Shown here: one piece after another, positions 1-6,708 of the stretch
How positions within the stretch are numbered: position 1 is the stretch's first letter
How the letters are laid out: the number at the start of each line of letters is the position of its first letter
Origin: DASPXY01 sp038227745
GTDB lineage: Bacteria; Planctomycetota; Planctomycetia; Gemmatales; Gemmataceae
DNA length: 11,162 nt
NCBI GenBank assembly: GCA_038227745.1
Contig: JBBRPS010000311.1
Coordinates: 1-11,162, forward strand
Direction: 5' to 3'
Notes under the pieces: model-generated
Database searches by the model: none
Seen by the model: only the letters and a program-made list of their open reading frames with translations
What the model was told of the DNA's origin: nothing
Position numbers and translations under genes: made by a program

Positions 1-24
1 CCTGGAGGTGAAATGACCGCCTGG

Positions 25-1677
25 TTACTTCAACTCCGGGACGAGTTTGTCGAGCCCCTTCTTCAAGTTCGCCAGGGTGCGCGGGTCGTTGTGCAAGGCC
101 CGCAGCTGCGCGACGATGTCCAGGCGGCGGCCGAGGCGCTCGACGCCGACCCGCGTCAGCGCGTCCACCGCCATGATGCGGCCGTCGTCCACGCCCGTCT
201 CCTTGAAGCCTTTCCCTGCTTCTTGTTTCCTTTCGCCGCCACCGCCCTGCAGGCCACTCGAGCCGCCGGCGTAGATCTTGATCTCCGGATCCTTCAGGAA
301 CTCCAGGAGCACGTCGAGCGCCTTCTCCGGCGTGGCGGCCTCCTGGAACACACCGAGGATGTAGGCACAGTCATACCGCAGCATCTTGTTGTCCTTCGTC
401 CGCGGCTCGTCGAGGATGGGCAGCAGGGCCTTGTACACTGGCTCCCGCTCCTCCGACTTGTTCAGGAAGACGCGGATCGGCCACATGGCCCGCTCGCGCA
501 CGACGGGCACCTCGACGCGGTCGCCGATGATGCGCAGCACCGTCGGCATGCCGTCCTTGAGCGCCGGCATGAGGTTCTCGCGGCAGATGCGCGAGACGGC
601 GACCGCGGCCTGCGCGCGGATCTTCGCGGTCTCCTTCTTGTCGGCCAGCACCGCCAGCAGATCGGGGACCACCGGGCCGCCCACCTCGTTGAACCCGATG
701 AACGCCACCACGGTGTTCATCCGCAGCTCCTCGTCGGCGGCCTTGAGGGTCTTGCGCAGCTCGGGGATAGCCTCCGCCGCGTCCGGGCCGAGGCCCTTGA
801 ACGCCAGCGCCGCCTGGCGCTTGAGGGCGATGTCCGCGTTCTGCAGGGCTTCCAACAGCACCGGCACCGCAGGCGCCGACTCCTTGCCGCCGATGCCGGC
901 CAGGGCCAGCGCCGCGTTGCGCCGCACCTCGACCGAGGCGTCCTTGAGCAGTGGCAAGATCCGCCCCCGGGCCTCCTTGTCATCGGGGTCCATGAGGCGG
1001 ACCAGGGCCGCGACGGCGGCCTTGCGCAGCTCCACGTCCTTGCTGTCGCAGTTCAGCAGCAACTCGGATTTCGCCAGGACGGCGGCGTCCTCACTGAGCA
1101 GCGACACGGAGTTGGCGGCGTCGCGGCACACCAGGGGGTCGGCATCCTTCAGGGCCTGCCGCAGGCTGGCGACCGCCCCGTCGCCCATGCGGCCCAGCGC
1201 CCAGGCCACGTTCTGGCGGACCGCGGGGTTGTCGTCCTTGAGGGCGCCGTTGAGGGCCGCCTGGGCGACCGGGTTCCCCTGCTCCATGTTCCCCAGGGCG
1301 AAGGCGGCGCTGCGGCGCACCAGGGCGTCCTTGTCGCTCTTGAGGCGGTCGCACAGGGCCGTGAGCAGTTCGGGCGCCGTCATCTTCGCCTTGCCGCAGA
1401 TCTCGCCGATCGAGAACGCCGCCGCCTCGCGCACCCCGGCGTCGGTGTCGTTGAGACTCTTGAGCAGGTCCTTGAGAGCATCGGTCGCCTGCTTGCCGAT
1501 CTTGCCCAGCGCAAACGCGGCCGCCCGGCGCTGCGGGACGCTCTTGCTCGGCGCCAGGTCTGCCAGCCACTTCGGCATCGGCTTGCCGAGGAACTCCTGC
1601 GTGCGGGCAGGCGGCGGGACCGCGGTCAGCGCCAGGCCGGCCGCCAGCAGTCCGCACAGGACGGGAAGTCGTTTCAT
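25..1677 (-). CDS. Exported HEAT-repeat protein (second gene of the pair)
   Basis: The product is about 550 residues. It has an N-terminal signal peptide (MKRLP, a hydrophobic stretch LCGLLAAGLALTAV, then PPPARTQ), so it is probably exported. The rest is a solenoid of roughly ten HEAT/Armadillo-type repeats of 30-40 residues, recognised by recurring patterns such as VRRSAAFALGNM, VRQNVAWALGRM and VRRNAALALAGIG. A glycine-rich break near residues 475-490 (AGGSSGLQGGGG) interrupts the repeats close to the C-terminus. HEAT solenoids are protein-binding scaffolds, so no enzyme activity is suggested and the partner is unknown. The start is the ATG at 1677-1675, which overlaps the TGA of the upstream gene by four bases (ATGA), indicating translational coupling. 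The frame stays open far upstream of this ATG, but that part only shadows the upstream HEAT gene. The N-terminal GKPMPKWLADL matches the paralogous position in that gene (GKSLKQWVEQI). Family is certain; function is unknown. Confidence 0.9.
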   Translation of the reverse strand: MKRLPVLCGLLAAGLALTAVPPPARTQEFLGKPMPKWLADLAPSKSVPQRRAAAFALGKIGKQATDALKDLLKSLNDTDAGVREAAAFSIGEICGKAKMTAPELLTALCDRLKSDKDALVRRSAAFALGNMEQGNPVAQAALNGALKDDNPAVRQNVAWALGRMGDGAVASLRQALKDADPLVCRDAANSVSLLSEDAAVLAKSELLLNCDSKDVELRKAAVAALVRLMDPDDKEARGRILPLLKDASVEVRRNAALALAGIGGKESAPAVPVLLEALQNADIALKRQAALAFKGLGPDAAEAIPELRKTLKAADEELRMNTVVAFIGFNEVGGPVVPDLLAVLADKKETAKIRAQAAVAVSRICRENLMPALKDGMPTVLRIIGDRVEVPVVRERAMWPIRVFLNKSEEREPVYKALLPILDEPRTKDNKMLRYDCAYILGVFQEAATPEKALDVLLEFLKDPEIKIYAGGSSGLQGGGGERKQEAGKGFKETGVDDGRIMAVDALTRVGVERLGRRLDIVAQLRALHNDPRTLANLKKGLDKLVPELK

Positions 1678-3050
1678 TGGGCCGCTCCCTTCTTCGTGGT
1701 GCCCTTCTTGTTCTTGCCCTTGATGTGGTCGATGGCTTCCTTCGCCGCGTGGCGGAGGCCATCCAGCTGTTTCGCGTCGTCGGCGATGCCCTGCAGCGCC
1801 GGGATGGCCGGGTCCGCCGCCACGCCCATCGCCGCGATGGCGAAGATGGCGAGGCCCCGGATATCCGGCTCCTTGTCGGCGGTCGCCACCTTGACCAGCG
1901 CGGGCAGCTGGTCCTTGGCGTCCGCCCCCATGTTGCCCAGCACCTTGACCGCTTCCAGGCGCATCAGCGGTTCGGGATCCTCCAGCAGCGCGCCGATGCC
2001 GGCGCGTGCGGCCGTGGTCTTGGACATCGCGCCGACCGCCCAGATGGCCGCAGCGCGGACGCCGGACTCCGTGTCCTGGATCGCCGCGAGCAGTGCGGGG
2101 AGCTGGTCCTGGGCGGCGTCTTTCATCAGACTCAGCGCCTTGGCCGCCTCGGCGCGGACCACGGCCTGAGCGTCTTGGAGATATTTGGCAATCGCTGCCC
2201 GCCGGACCTTGTTCTTGGCCTTGGCTTTCTCCTCTTTGTCGTAGAGGGCCAGGTAGGCGTGGATGCGCACGATCCGATCGGAGTCTCCGGTGGCCACCGC
2301 TACCAGTTTGTGCTCGGCGGTGATCTTGTGGTTGGGAGAGTTGGGGACGCCGAGGTTCATCAGGGCATGAATCGCGGCCAGGCGTACCTCGGCAGAGCCG
2401 TCTTTCTGAGCGGACTGGTAGAGAGCGTCCGTCACCAGGTTGGAAGGGCCCTTCTCCTTGTCCCAGGCGACGACCCCGAGGGCCTGCACGGCAGCGTGGC
2501 GCGTCTCCCAGGTGTAGAAGTCGGTGGTCTTTTTGATGAGGTTGGGGATGGCCTCCTTCGCCATCGGGCCGAACCGGGTGATCGCCTGGATCGCCGTCAG
2601 GCGGACGGTGATCTGCGCGTCGTTGATCAGGGAGGTGAGGACGCCGATCGCCTCCTTGTTGTGCTCGGCGTCGGGCTTCTTGAGGTGGATGAGGATGGTC
2701 GCGAGCGACACCGGGGCGTTCACCAGCACGCTGGCGTCCACGTAGGCGTCGGCCTTTGGCCTGTGCTTCTTCAGGGCGGCGATGAGGGCGGGCACGGCCG
2801 CCTTCGCCGGCTCTGGCCCGAACAGCAGCACGGTCTTGATCGCGCTGACGCGCTTGCTGGGGTCCTTGTGGCCGATCTGCTCGACCCACTGCTTGAGGGA
2901 CTTGCCGCCGATCTCGGAGAGGGTCCCCTCGTTTTCCTTCTTCTTGTCGTCGGCGGGTTCCTTGCCCTTGCCGACTTTCTGGGCGGACGTCGCCGCTCCG
3001 CCGGCGAGGAGCCCGAGGAGGGCGATGGTCAGGAGTGCGGTAAAGCGCAT
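1674..3050 (-). CDS. Exported HEAT-repeat protein (first gene of the pair)
   Basis: The product is 458 residues. It starts with a clear signal peptide (MRF, hydrophobic TALLTIALLGLLAGGA, then ATSAQ with a likely cleavage after A). A Lys/Glu-rich linker (about 25-42) follows, then about nine HEAT-type repeats, for example VRLTAIQAITRFGP, VRAEAAKALSLM, VRAAAIWAVGAM and MRLEAVKVLGNMG. The C-terminus is a very basic tail (KGKNKKGTTKKGAAQ). The protein is probably a periplasmic or envelope scaffold; no catalytic motif is visible. It is the promoter-proximal gene of a two-gene minus-strand operon, and its stop TGA overlaps the start ATG of the next HEAT gene. The ribosome-binding site is weak (CAGGG a few bases before the ATG at 3050). 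The two products share the 'GK....W...L' entry motif and repeat style, suggesting an old tandem duplication followed by strong divergence. The biological role is unknown. Confidence 0.9.
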   Translation of the reverse strand: MRFTALLTIALLGLLAGGAATSAQKVGKGKEPADDKKKENEGTLSEIGGKSLKQWVEQIGHKDPSKRVSAIKTVLLFGPEPAKAAVPALIAALKKHRPKADAYVDASVLVNAPVSLATILIHLKKPDAEHNKEAIGVLTSLINDAQITVRLTAIQAITRFGPMAKEAIPNLIKKTTDFYTWETRHAAVQALGVVAWDKEKGPSNLVTDALYQSAQKDGSAEVRLAAIHALMNLGVPNSPNHKITAEHKLVAVATGDSDRIVRIHAYLALYDKEEKAKAKNKVRRAAIAKYLQDAQAVVRAEAAKALSLMKDAAQDQLPALLAAIQDTESGVRAAAIWAVGAMSKTTAARAGIGALLEDPEPLMRLEAVKVLGNMGADAKDQLPALVKVATADKEPDIRGLAIFAIAAMGVAADPAIPALQGIADDAKQLDGLRHAAKEAIDHIKGKNKKGTTKKGAAQ

Positions 3051-3089
3051 AGAACAGCCCTGTGTAAGAGACGTCTTCCCCGCCTCTCA

Positions 3090-3118
3090 CAATAACACGC
3101 CGGGGCGCGGCGCGGCAA
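3090..3118 (-). promoter_or_regulatory. Possible sigma70-type promoter for the HEAT-repeat operon
   Basis: Read on the minus strand there is TTGCCG (3118-3113), a 17-base gap, then TTATTG (3095-3090), about 40 bases before the ATG at 3050. Spacing is ideal but both hexamers are imperfect. The 99-base region 3051-3149 is a divergent intergenic space and must also carry any promoter for the plus-strand gene at 3150, for which I see no convincing boxes. Confidence 0.3.
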
Positions 3119-3149
3119 CAAGGAATCGAGGTTCCGTGGGGACGGTGCC

Positions 3150-3356
3150 ATGAGCCGGCACAAAGCGCGGCACGAACGCTGGAGCAAACACGGGCCGAAC
3201 GAGTACCGCCTGGGCGCGACGGCGGTGCGCTACGAGCGGGGGGCGTGGTGGGCGGTGCTCACCTACCAGCAGTTGCCCGACGACGAGGCGGCGCCGCCGG
3301 AATGGCAGGCGCGCGCCGACCGGCTGGGGCCGTTCAAACGGCCGCGCACGCCATGA
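3150..3356 (+). CDS. Small basic hypothetical protein (68 aa)
   Basis: I do not recognise a family. The 68-residue product is rich in Arg, His, Trp and Ala (starts MSRHKARHERWSKHGP, ends DRLGPFKRPRTP). It has no signal peptide or membrane helix. The central YRLGATAVRYERGAWWAVLTYQQL could form a small beta-sheet, as in compact single-domain proteins. The ATG at 3150 is preceded by GGGGA about ten bases upstream, a plausible ribosome-binding site. The gene sits in a short plus-strand run, with its stop overlapping a possible 28-codon ORF by ATGA and the membrane-protein gene starting 96 bases after its stop. Support comes from the overlap, from spacing with its neighbours, and from third-position GC preference. 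Without homologues it remains hypothetical. Confidence 0.6.
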   Translation: MSRHKARHERWSKHGPNEYRLGATAVRYERGAWWAVLTYQQLPDDEAAPPEWQARADRLGPFKRPRTP

Positions 3357-3439
3357 TCGCCGCGGAGGACCGGGTGCGCATCCTCCGGCGCCGCCACGCC
3401 GGCCGCGTGCGGATCGACAGCCCGGGGCTGGAGCCGTGA
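3353..3439 (+). CDS. Possible 28-aa microprotein ORF
   Basis: The ORF encodes MIAAEDRVRILRRRHAGRV followed by a short tail ending in GLEP. Its ATG overlaps the TGA of the preceding gene as ATGA, and its stop lies 13 bases before the next ATG, so it exactly fills the gap between two co-directional genes. Six of 28 residues are Arg, giving a strongly basic, possibly amphipathic peptide. The overlap makes translational coupling possible, but random ATGA overlaps also occur, and no family is recognisable. Alternatively it is a non-coding spacer. Confidence 0.3.
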   Translation: MIAAEDRVRILRRRHAGRVRIDSPGLEP

Positions 3440-3452
3440 GGCGGGGGGCGAC

Positions 3453-3959
3453 ATGGTGACGCTGCTGCGGCGGTCGCTGGTGCTGGCGGCGCTGATGTTC
3501 TGGCAGGGCGGCTTCCTCTTCTACGCCTCCGTCGTCGTCCCGATCGGCAAGGAGGTGCTGGGGACCGACGTGGACCAGGGGATGATCACGCGGCGGGTGA
3601 CCGTCTACCTGAACCTGGCCGGAGGGGCCGCGCTGCTGCCGCTGCTCTGGGAGGCGGCGGCCGGGCGGGGCGGCGGGAAGTGGCTGCGGCGCCTGCGCTG
3701 GCTGGCCCTGGCGGTCGTGGCCGTGACGCAGGGCATGCTGTTCTGGCTGCACCCGCGCCTGGACGCCCTGCTCGACCCGGAGCGCGTGCGCATCCTCGAC
3801 CGCGGGGCGTTCCGGGCCGGGCACCGGCTGTACCTCTGGGTCAGCACGGTGCAGTGGGGGGCCGCGCTCGTCTTCGCGGTGCTGACGCTGTGGACGTGGC
3901 AAGCCCGGGGCCGAGCCGGCACTCTGCCCCCGGTGAGTCGGGAAGAGCAGCCGGGGTAA
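3453..3959 (+). CDS. Four-helix integral membrane protein, DUF4149/TMEM205-like
   Basis: The product is 168 residues with about four membrane helices (roughly 8-28, 52-70, 82-100 and 125-148). The pattern fits the DUF4149/TMEM205-type family: an N-terminal helix with FWQGGFLFYASVVVP, a polar loop with ITRRVTVYLN, then WLHPRLDALLDPE and a GAFRAGHRLYLWVSTVQW segment leading into the last helix. That family has no settled biochemical function in bacteria. The assignment comes from remembered family features and is moderate. The start ATG at 3453 is preceded by a G-rich ribosome-binding site (GCGGGGGGCGAC). It is the last gene of a short plus-strand run starting at 3150. The stop TAA (3957-3959) runs directly into a hairpin and the gene converges on the GGDEF gene at 4001. 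Confidence 0.75.
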   Translation: MVTLLRRSLVLAALMFWQGGFLFYASVVVPIGKEVLGTDVDQGMITRRVTVYLNLAGGAALLPLLWEAAAGRGGGKWLRRLRWLALAVVAVTQGMLFWLHPRLDALLDPERVRILDRGAFRAGHRLYLWVSTVQWGAALVFAVLTLWTWQARGRAGTLPPVSREEQPG

Positions 3960-3987
3960 AGCCCACGGGTCGCACCCCGTGCGCTTT
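3958..3987. terminator. Hairpin between convergent genes, possible two-way terminator
   Basis: AAAGC-C-CACGGG (3958-3969) pairs with CCCGTG-C-GCTTT (3976-3987): an 11-bp stem with one C/C mismatch and a 6-base loop. It lies between the ends of convergent genes (stops at 3957-3959 and 4003-4001), with A/T at the outer stem on both sides, which fits a bidirectional terminator. A related sequence recurs near 9795-9819, so it may instead be a dispersed repeat that serves this role. Confidence 0.5.
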
Positions 3988-4000
3988 GCTGCAAGAGGCC

Positions 4001-5272
4001 TCAACTCTGCCAGTCCCGCAGTTCGTCGTCGCTCAAGTGGTTGGACAGCTCGCAGCGGTGCGCCCAGCCGTCGCCGTCGGCGCTGGTCGCGACGACCCGC
4101 GCGAGCAGGGTCTTGACGCGGCTCTCGCAGAGCGGCTCGATGGTCACGAGTACCCCCTCGTCCACGTGGCGGTCGAGGTGGAGGTGGACGGAATCGTGGA
4201 TGATGTCGCGGATGGTCGCGAAGCCACCCTCGTCCCCGGAGCCGCTGAACGTCACCCGCGCGGGGAGGTTGCAGAGGACGCGCACCACGGCCCGGCGCTC
4301 CGGCTGAGGCGCGTCCGCCGGCGCCCCCGCGTCGGGGTCCAGGACGATCTCGTGGCGGATGCAGTTCTTGCCGCCGCGCTTCACGGAGTACATCAGCGCA
4401 TCGACGTGGCGGACCATCAGATCGACGTCGCGCGGCGGGGCCTGGAACGTCGCCGCCCCGATGCTGAACGTGATCGTCCAGCCGCCCTCGGCCATCCGAC
4501 GGGCGAGGGCCTCCCGGACCTTGTTGAGCGCGGCGGTCGCGGCGGCCGCCGCGGTCTCGGGCAGGAGCAGGGCGAATTCGTCGCCGCCGAGGCGCGCCAG
4601 GACATCGGTCACCCGCGTGCTCTGACGGATCGTCTCGGCGACCTCGCGGAGCAGGACGTCACCCACCGAGTGGCCGAGCCGGTCGTTCACCTGCTTGAAG
4701 TTATCGACGTCGAGGTACGCCAGTGTGAAGGGTCGGGGTGCGCGCGCGGCGCGCTCGATCTCCAGGTGGGCGGCCTCGTAAAAGGTCCGGGCGTTGGCCA
4801 CGCCGGTGAGCGGGTCGGTCCGCGCCAGGTTCTGCTCGCGGCGCATGGCCACGCGCAGGCGCGACAGCAGGCTGGAGGTGATGACGAAGAAGCAGAAGCG
4901 GACGATGCCGTTCCACAACAGCACCCCCGGGGGTGCCAGGGGGTATTCCAGCAGATCGGTGCCGTGCCAGGCGACGGTGCTGGCCAGGGCCAGCAGGATG
5001 CCGTGCGCGAAGCCGCCCCACCACGCCCCGAGGGCGATCGGGATGAGGTAGAAGATGGCGAAGGAGAGTTCCGGGCCGGTCGCGTAGTCGATGAGCGCGG
5101 TCAGGCCGACCAGCACAAGGCCGGCGAGGACGATGAGGGGGCCGGAGCAGGCTCCGGCCGCCAGGGGGAGCCATTGGTCCGCCGGGCGCGGGGGCACCTC
5201 GCCGTGGGGTGCCGCGCACGGGGGCGGGGGCGGGTTTCGTTCCGCGGTGGGGTGGGCCGGCAATAGGTGCAA
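4001..5272 (-). CDS. Membrane-bound diguanylate cyclase (GGDEF) with C-terminal PilZ-like domain
   Basis: The protein probably makes c-di-GMP from two GTP at the inner membrane. From a TTG start it is 423 residues: about four membrane helices (44-140, including DYATGPELSFAIFYLIP), a GGDEF domain (about 149-310) and a PilZ-like domain (about 326-418). The cyclase looks active: DPLTG at 153-157, DNFKQVNDRLGH, and an exact GGDEF at 229-233. The inhibitory-site RxxD (RVTD, 220-223) lies five residues upstream, as in feedback-inhibited enzymes. The PilZ-like part keeps RxxxR (RAVVR, 327-331), but the usual D/NxSxxG motif is degenerate (DIIHDS, 356-361). The start is uncertain. The only in-frame ATG before the membrane region is at 5395, but codons 5395-5273 lose the third-position GC bias. 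TTG 5272 has GGAG nine bases upstream; GTG 5197 is another option. The gene converges on the membrane-protein gene and diverges from the glycosyltransferases. Confidence 0.9.
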   Translation of the reverse strand: MHLLPAHPTAERNPPPPPCAAPHGEVPPRPADQWLPLAAGACSGPLIVLAGLVLVGLTALIDYATGPELSFAIFYLIPIALGAWWGGFAHGILLALASTVAWHGTDLLEYPLAPPGVLLWNGIVRFCFFVITSSLLSRLRVAMRREQNLARTDPLTGVANARTFYEAAHLEIERAARAPRPFTLAYLDVDNFKQVNDRLGHSVGDVLLREVAETIRQSTRVTDVLARLGGDEFALLLPETAAAAATAALNKVREALARRMAEGGWTITFSIGAATFQAPPRDVDLMVRHVDALMYSVKRGGKNCIRHEIVLDPDAGAPADAPQPERRAVVRVLCNLPARVTFSGSGDEGGFATIRDIIHDSVHLHLDRHVDEGVLVTIEPLCESRVKTLLARVVATSADGDGWAHRCELSNHLSDDELRDWQS

Positions 5273-5661
5273 GGAACCTGACTCCGTGGGTCCTACCGCC
5301 CGTCGGGCGGCCTTCCGATCATCCCGTCCGCGACGGCCTCCAGGGCGTGGCGAGTTCGATCGCCTCTGGGGAGAGTGTGCCGGGCCGCAAGGCATGGGGC
5401 CGCGGCGGAACGCCCCGCCGCAGTTTGTGCGGGGGCTGCCCGGCCCGTCTGGGGATCTGCTCTACTATGGGACGCGAAAAGCACGTTGGCAAATGAACTC
5501 GCCTCGCCCCGGGTCGGCCCGGCGTCGGCCCGGAATGCTCCCCCCTTTCCCGGGGCGCCTCGCCGCGCCAACTTGCCGAGAGGGATTGCTTCTTTCCCGG
5601 CGCCGCGACTATACTCGCTCGCACACGAAAGCCGCCACCGCCGTTGAGGGAAGGAGCCCCG
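5273..5661. other. Divergent intergenic region between GGDEF and glycosyltransferase genes
   Basis: No gene is supported in this 389-base region apart from the possible N-terminal extension of the GGDEF protein up to 5395. It contains a small hairpin (CCGCCC 5296-5301 with GGGCGG 5305-5310), another GC stem around 5402-5421, and a sigma70-like promoter for the glycosyltransferases at 5586-5615. Many frames stay open here only because of high GC. Confidence 0.5.
5586..5615 (+). promoter_or_regulatory. Sigma70-like promoter for the glycosyltransferase operon
   Basis: TTGCTT (5586-5591), an 18-base gap, and TATACT (5610-5615) lie about 47 bases before the ATG at 5662. The -10 box is close to consensus and stands out in GC-rich surroundings; the -35 box matches at four positions. 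A 5' leader of about 40 bases would follow, ending in the strong ribosome-binding site GGAAGGAG. Confidence 0.5.
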
Positions 5662-6708
5662 ATGCTGCTGACCCCTGCCGCCACGGATCCGCTCGCCCCC
5701 GCCACCCCGGCCCCGCGCCCGCTCCGCCGACCGGCCCGCACTGCCACCGTCCCGCGCCTGTCCGTCGTCGTCGTCAATTACCGCCAGTGGGGGAACACCG
5801 AGGTGCTCGTGCGTCAGTTGCTGGCCGCCGGGCCGGCGCGGCGCGGCGAGGTCGAGGTGGTCGTCGTGGACAACCATTCGCCGCCGCACGCCGTCGCGCG
5901 CCGGCTGCGGCGCTGGCCGGGCGTGTCGCTGCGCCGCTGGGGCCGCAACCGCGGCTTCGCTCGCGCCGTCAACGAGGGCTGCCGCCTGAGCCGCGGCGAC
6001 TGGTTTTTGCTGCTCAACCCCGACGTGACCGTCCCCGACGGCTTCGTGGAAGGGGCGCTGGCCCTGGCCGACGAACTGAGGGCCGCGGCGCCGCACGCCG
6101 GCGTGGTCGGCTTCCGGCTGCACGACGCCGACGGTACGCGGCAGCTGTCCTGCGGTCCGTTCCCGACGCTTGCGGGGACGCTGGCCCGCCTGGCGCTGCC
6201 GCGGTCGCGGCGCAAGTACCAGGCCGTGCGCGGACCGCAGCGCCGCCCGGTGGACTGGGTGACGGGGTGCTGTCTGCTCGTGCGCCGCGCCTGCCTGCAG
6301 GATCTCGGCGGCCTCGACAGGCGCTTCTTCCTCTACTACGAGGACGTGGACCTGTGCCGCCGTGCCCGGGAGCGCGGCTGGTCGGTGTGGTACGAGCCGC
6401 GCCTGGGGGTGGTCCACCGCGACCCGCTGCACGGGCGCAAGGTGGCGCCGGTGGTGCGGCTGATCACCCGGCACTCACTGCTGACCTACGCCGCCCGGCA
6501 CTGGCCGCACTGGCAGGTGCGTGTCCTGGCGGCCGTCGTTCGGCTGGAGGCGTGGGGCCGGCGGCTGTGGGCGGGGTGGCGCCGCCGGCCGCTGGAGGCC
6601 GAGCTGTTCCGCGAGACGGGGGCGGTCGCCGTGGACTTCGCGCGGGGAGACGAGCGCCGCGCCCGGCGGCGTCTGCTCCGTCGCGTGTGGGGCGAGGGCG
6701 GACCGTGA
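5662..6708 (+). CDS. Family 2 glycosyltransferase (rhamnosyltransferase-like)
   Basis: The product is 348 residues and probably transfers a sugar from a nucleotide-sugar donor onto a surface glycan, working at the cytoplasmic face. After a Pro/Ala-rich leader (1-30) comes a GT-A fold: LSVVVVNYRQWGNTE (33-47), the nucleotide-binding VEVVVVDNHS (64-73), RNRGFARAVNEG, and the metal-binding DxD-like LLNPDV (117-122). Next are TGCCLLVRR (201-209) and the acceptor-side FFLYYEDVDLCRRARERGW (222-240) followed by VHRDPLHG. The NPD and YYEDVDL motifs are typical of the WbbL/rhamnosyltransferase-like branch of GT2; sugar and acceptor cannot be told from sequence. The C-terminal 80 residues are Arg/Trp-rich and may sit on the membrane surface. 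Start: the ATG at 5662 has GGAAGGAG about six bases upstream; a TTG at 5644 is open but poorer. It overlaps the next glycosyltransferase by GTGA. Confidence 0.92.
   Translation: MLLTPAATDPLAPATPAPRPLRRPARTATVPRLSVVVVNYRQWGNTEVLVRQLLAAGPARRGEVEVVVVDNHSPPHAVARRLRRWPGVSLRRWGRNRGFARAVNEGCRLSRGDWFLLLNPDVTVPDGFVEGALALADELRAAAPHAGVVGFRLHDADGTRQLSCGPFPTLAGTLARLALPRSRRKYQAVRGPQRRPVDWVTGCCLLVRRACLQDLGGLDRRFFLYYEDVDLCRRARERGWSVWYEPRLGVVHRDPLHGRKVAPVVRLITRHSLLTYAARHWPHWQVRVLAAVVRLEAWGRRLWAGWRRRPLEAELFRETGAVAVDFARGDERRARRRLLRRVWGEGGP

Noticed and set aside
13..2169. 718-codon plus-strand open frame opposite the HEAT genes
   Set aside because: It is antisense to two well-supported signal-peptide HEAT proteins. 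The translation is Arg/Leu/Gly/His-rich with no domain, which is expected from a GC-rich complement.
1678..3090. N-terminal extension of the second HEAT gene's frame
   Set aside because: These residues are the out-of-frame shadow of the first HEAT gene. The signal peptide starts at the ATG at 1677.
1677..3095. Plus-strand frame opposite the first HEAT gene
   Set aside because: Low-complexity complement of a real gene, with no recognisable motif or ribosome-binding site.
5091..6704. Upstream extension of the second glycosyltransferase frame
   Set aside because: The Arg/Pro/Gly-rich translation overlaps the GGDEF leader and the first glycosyltransferase out of frame. The glycosyltransferase fold begins at GTG 6705.
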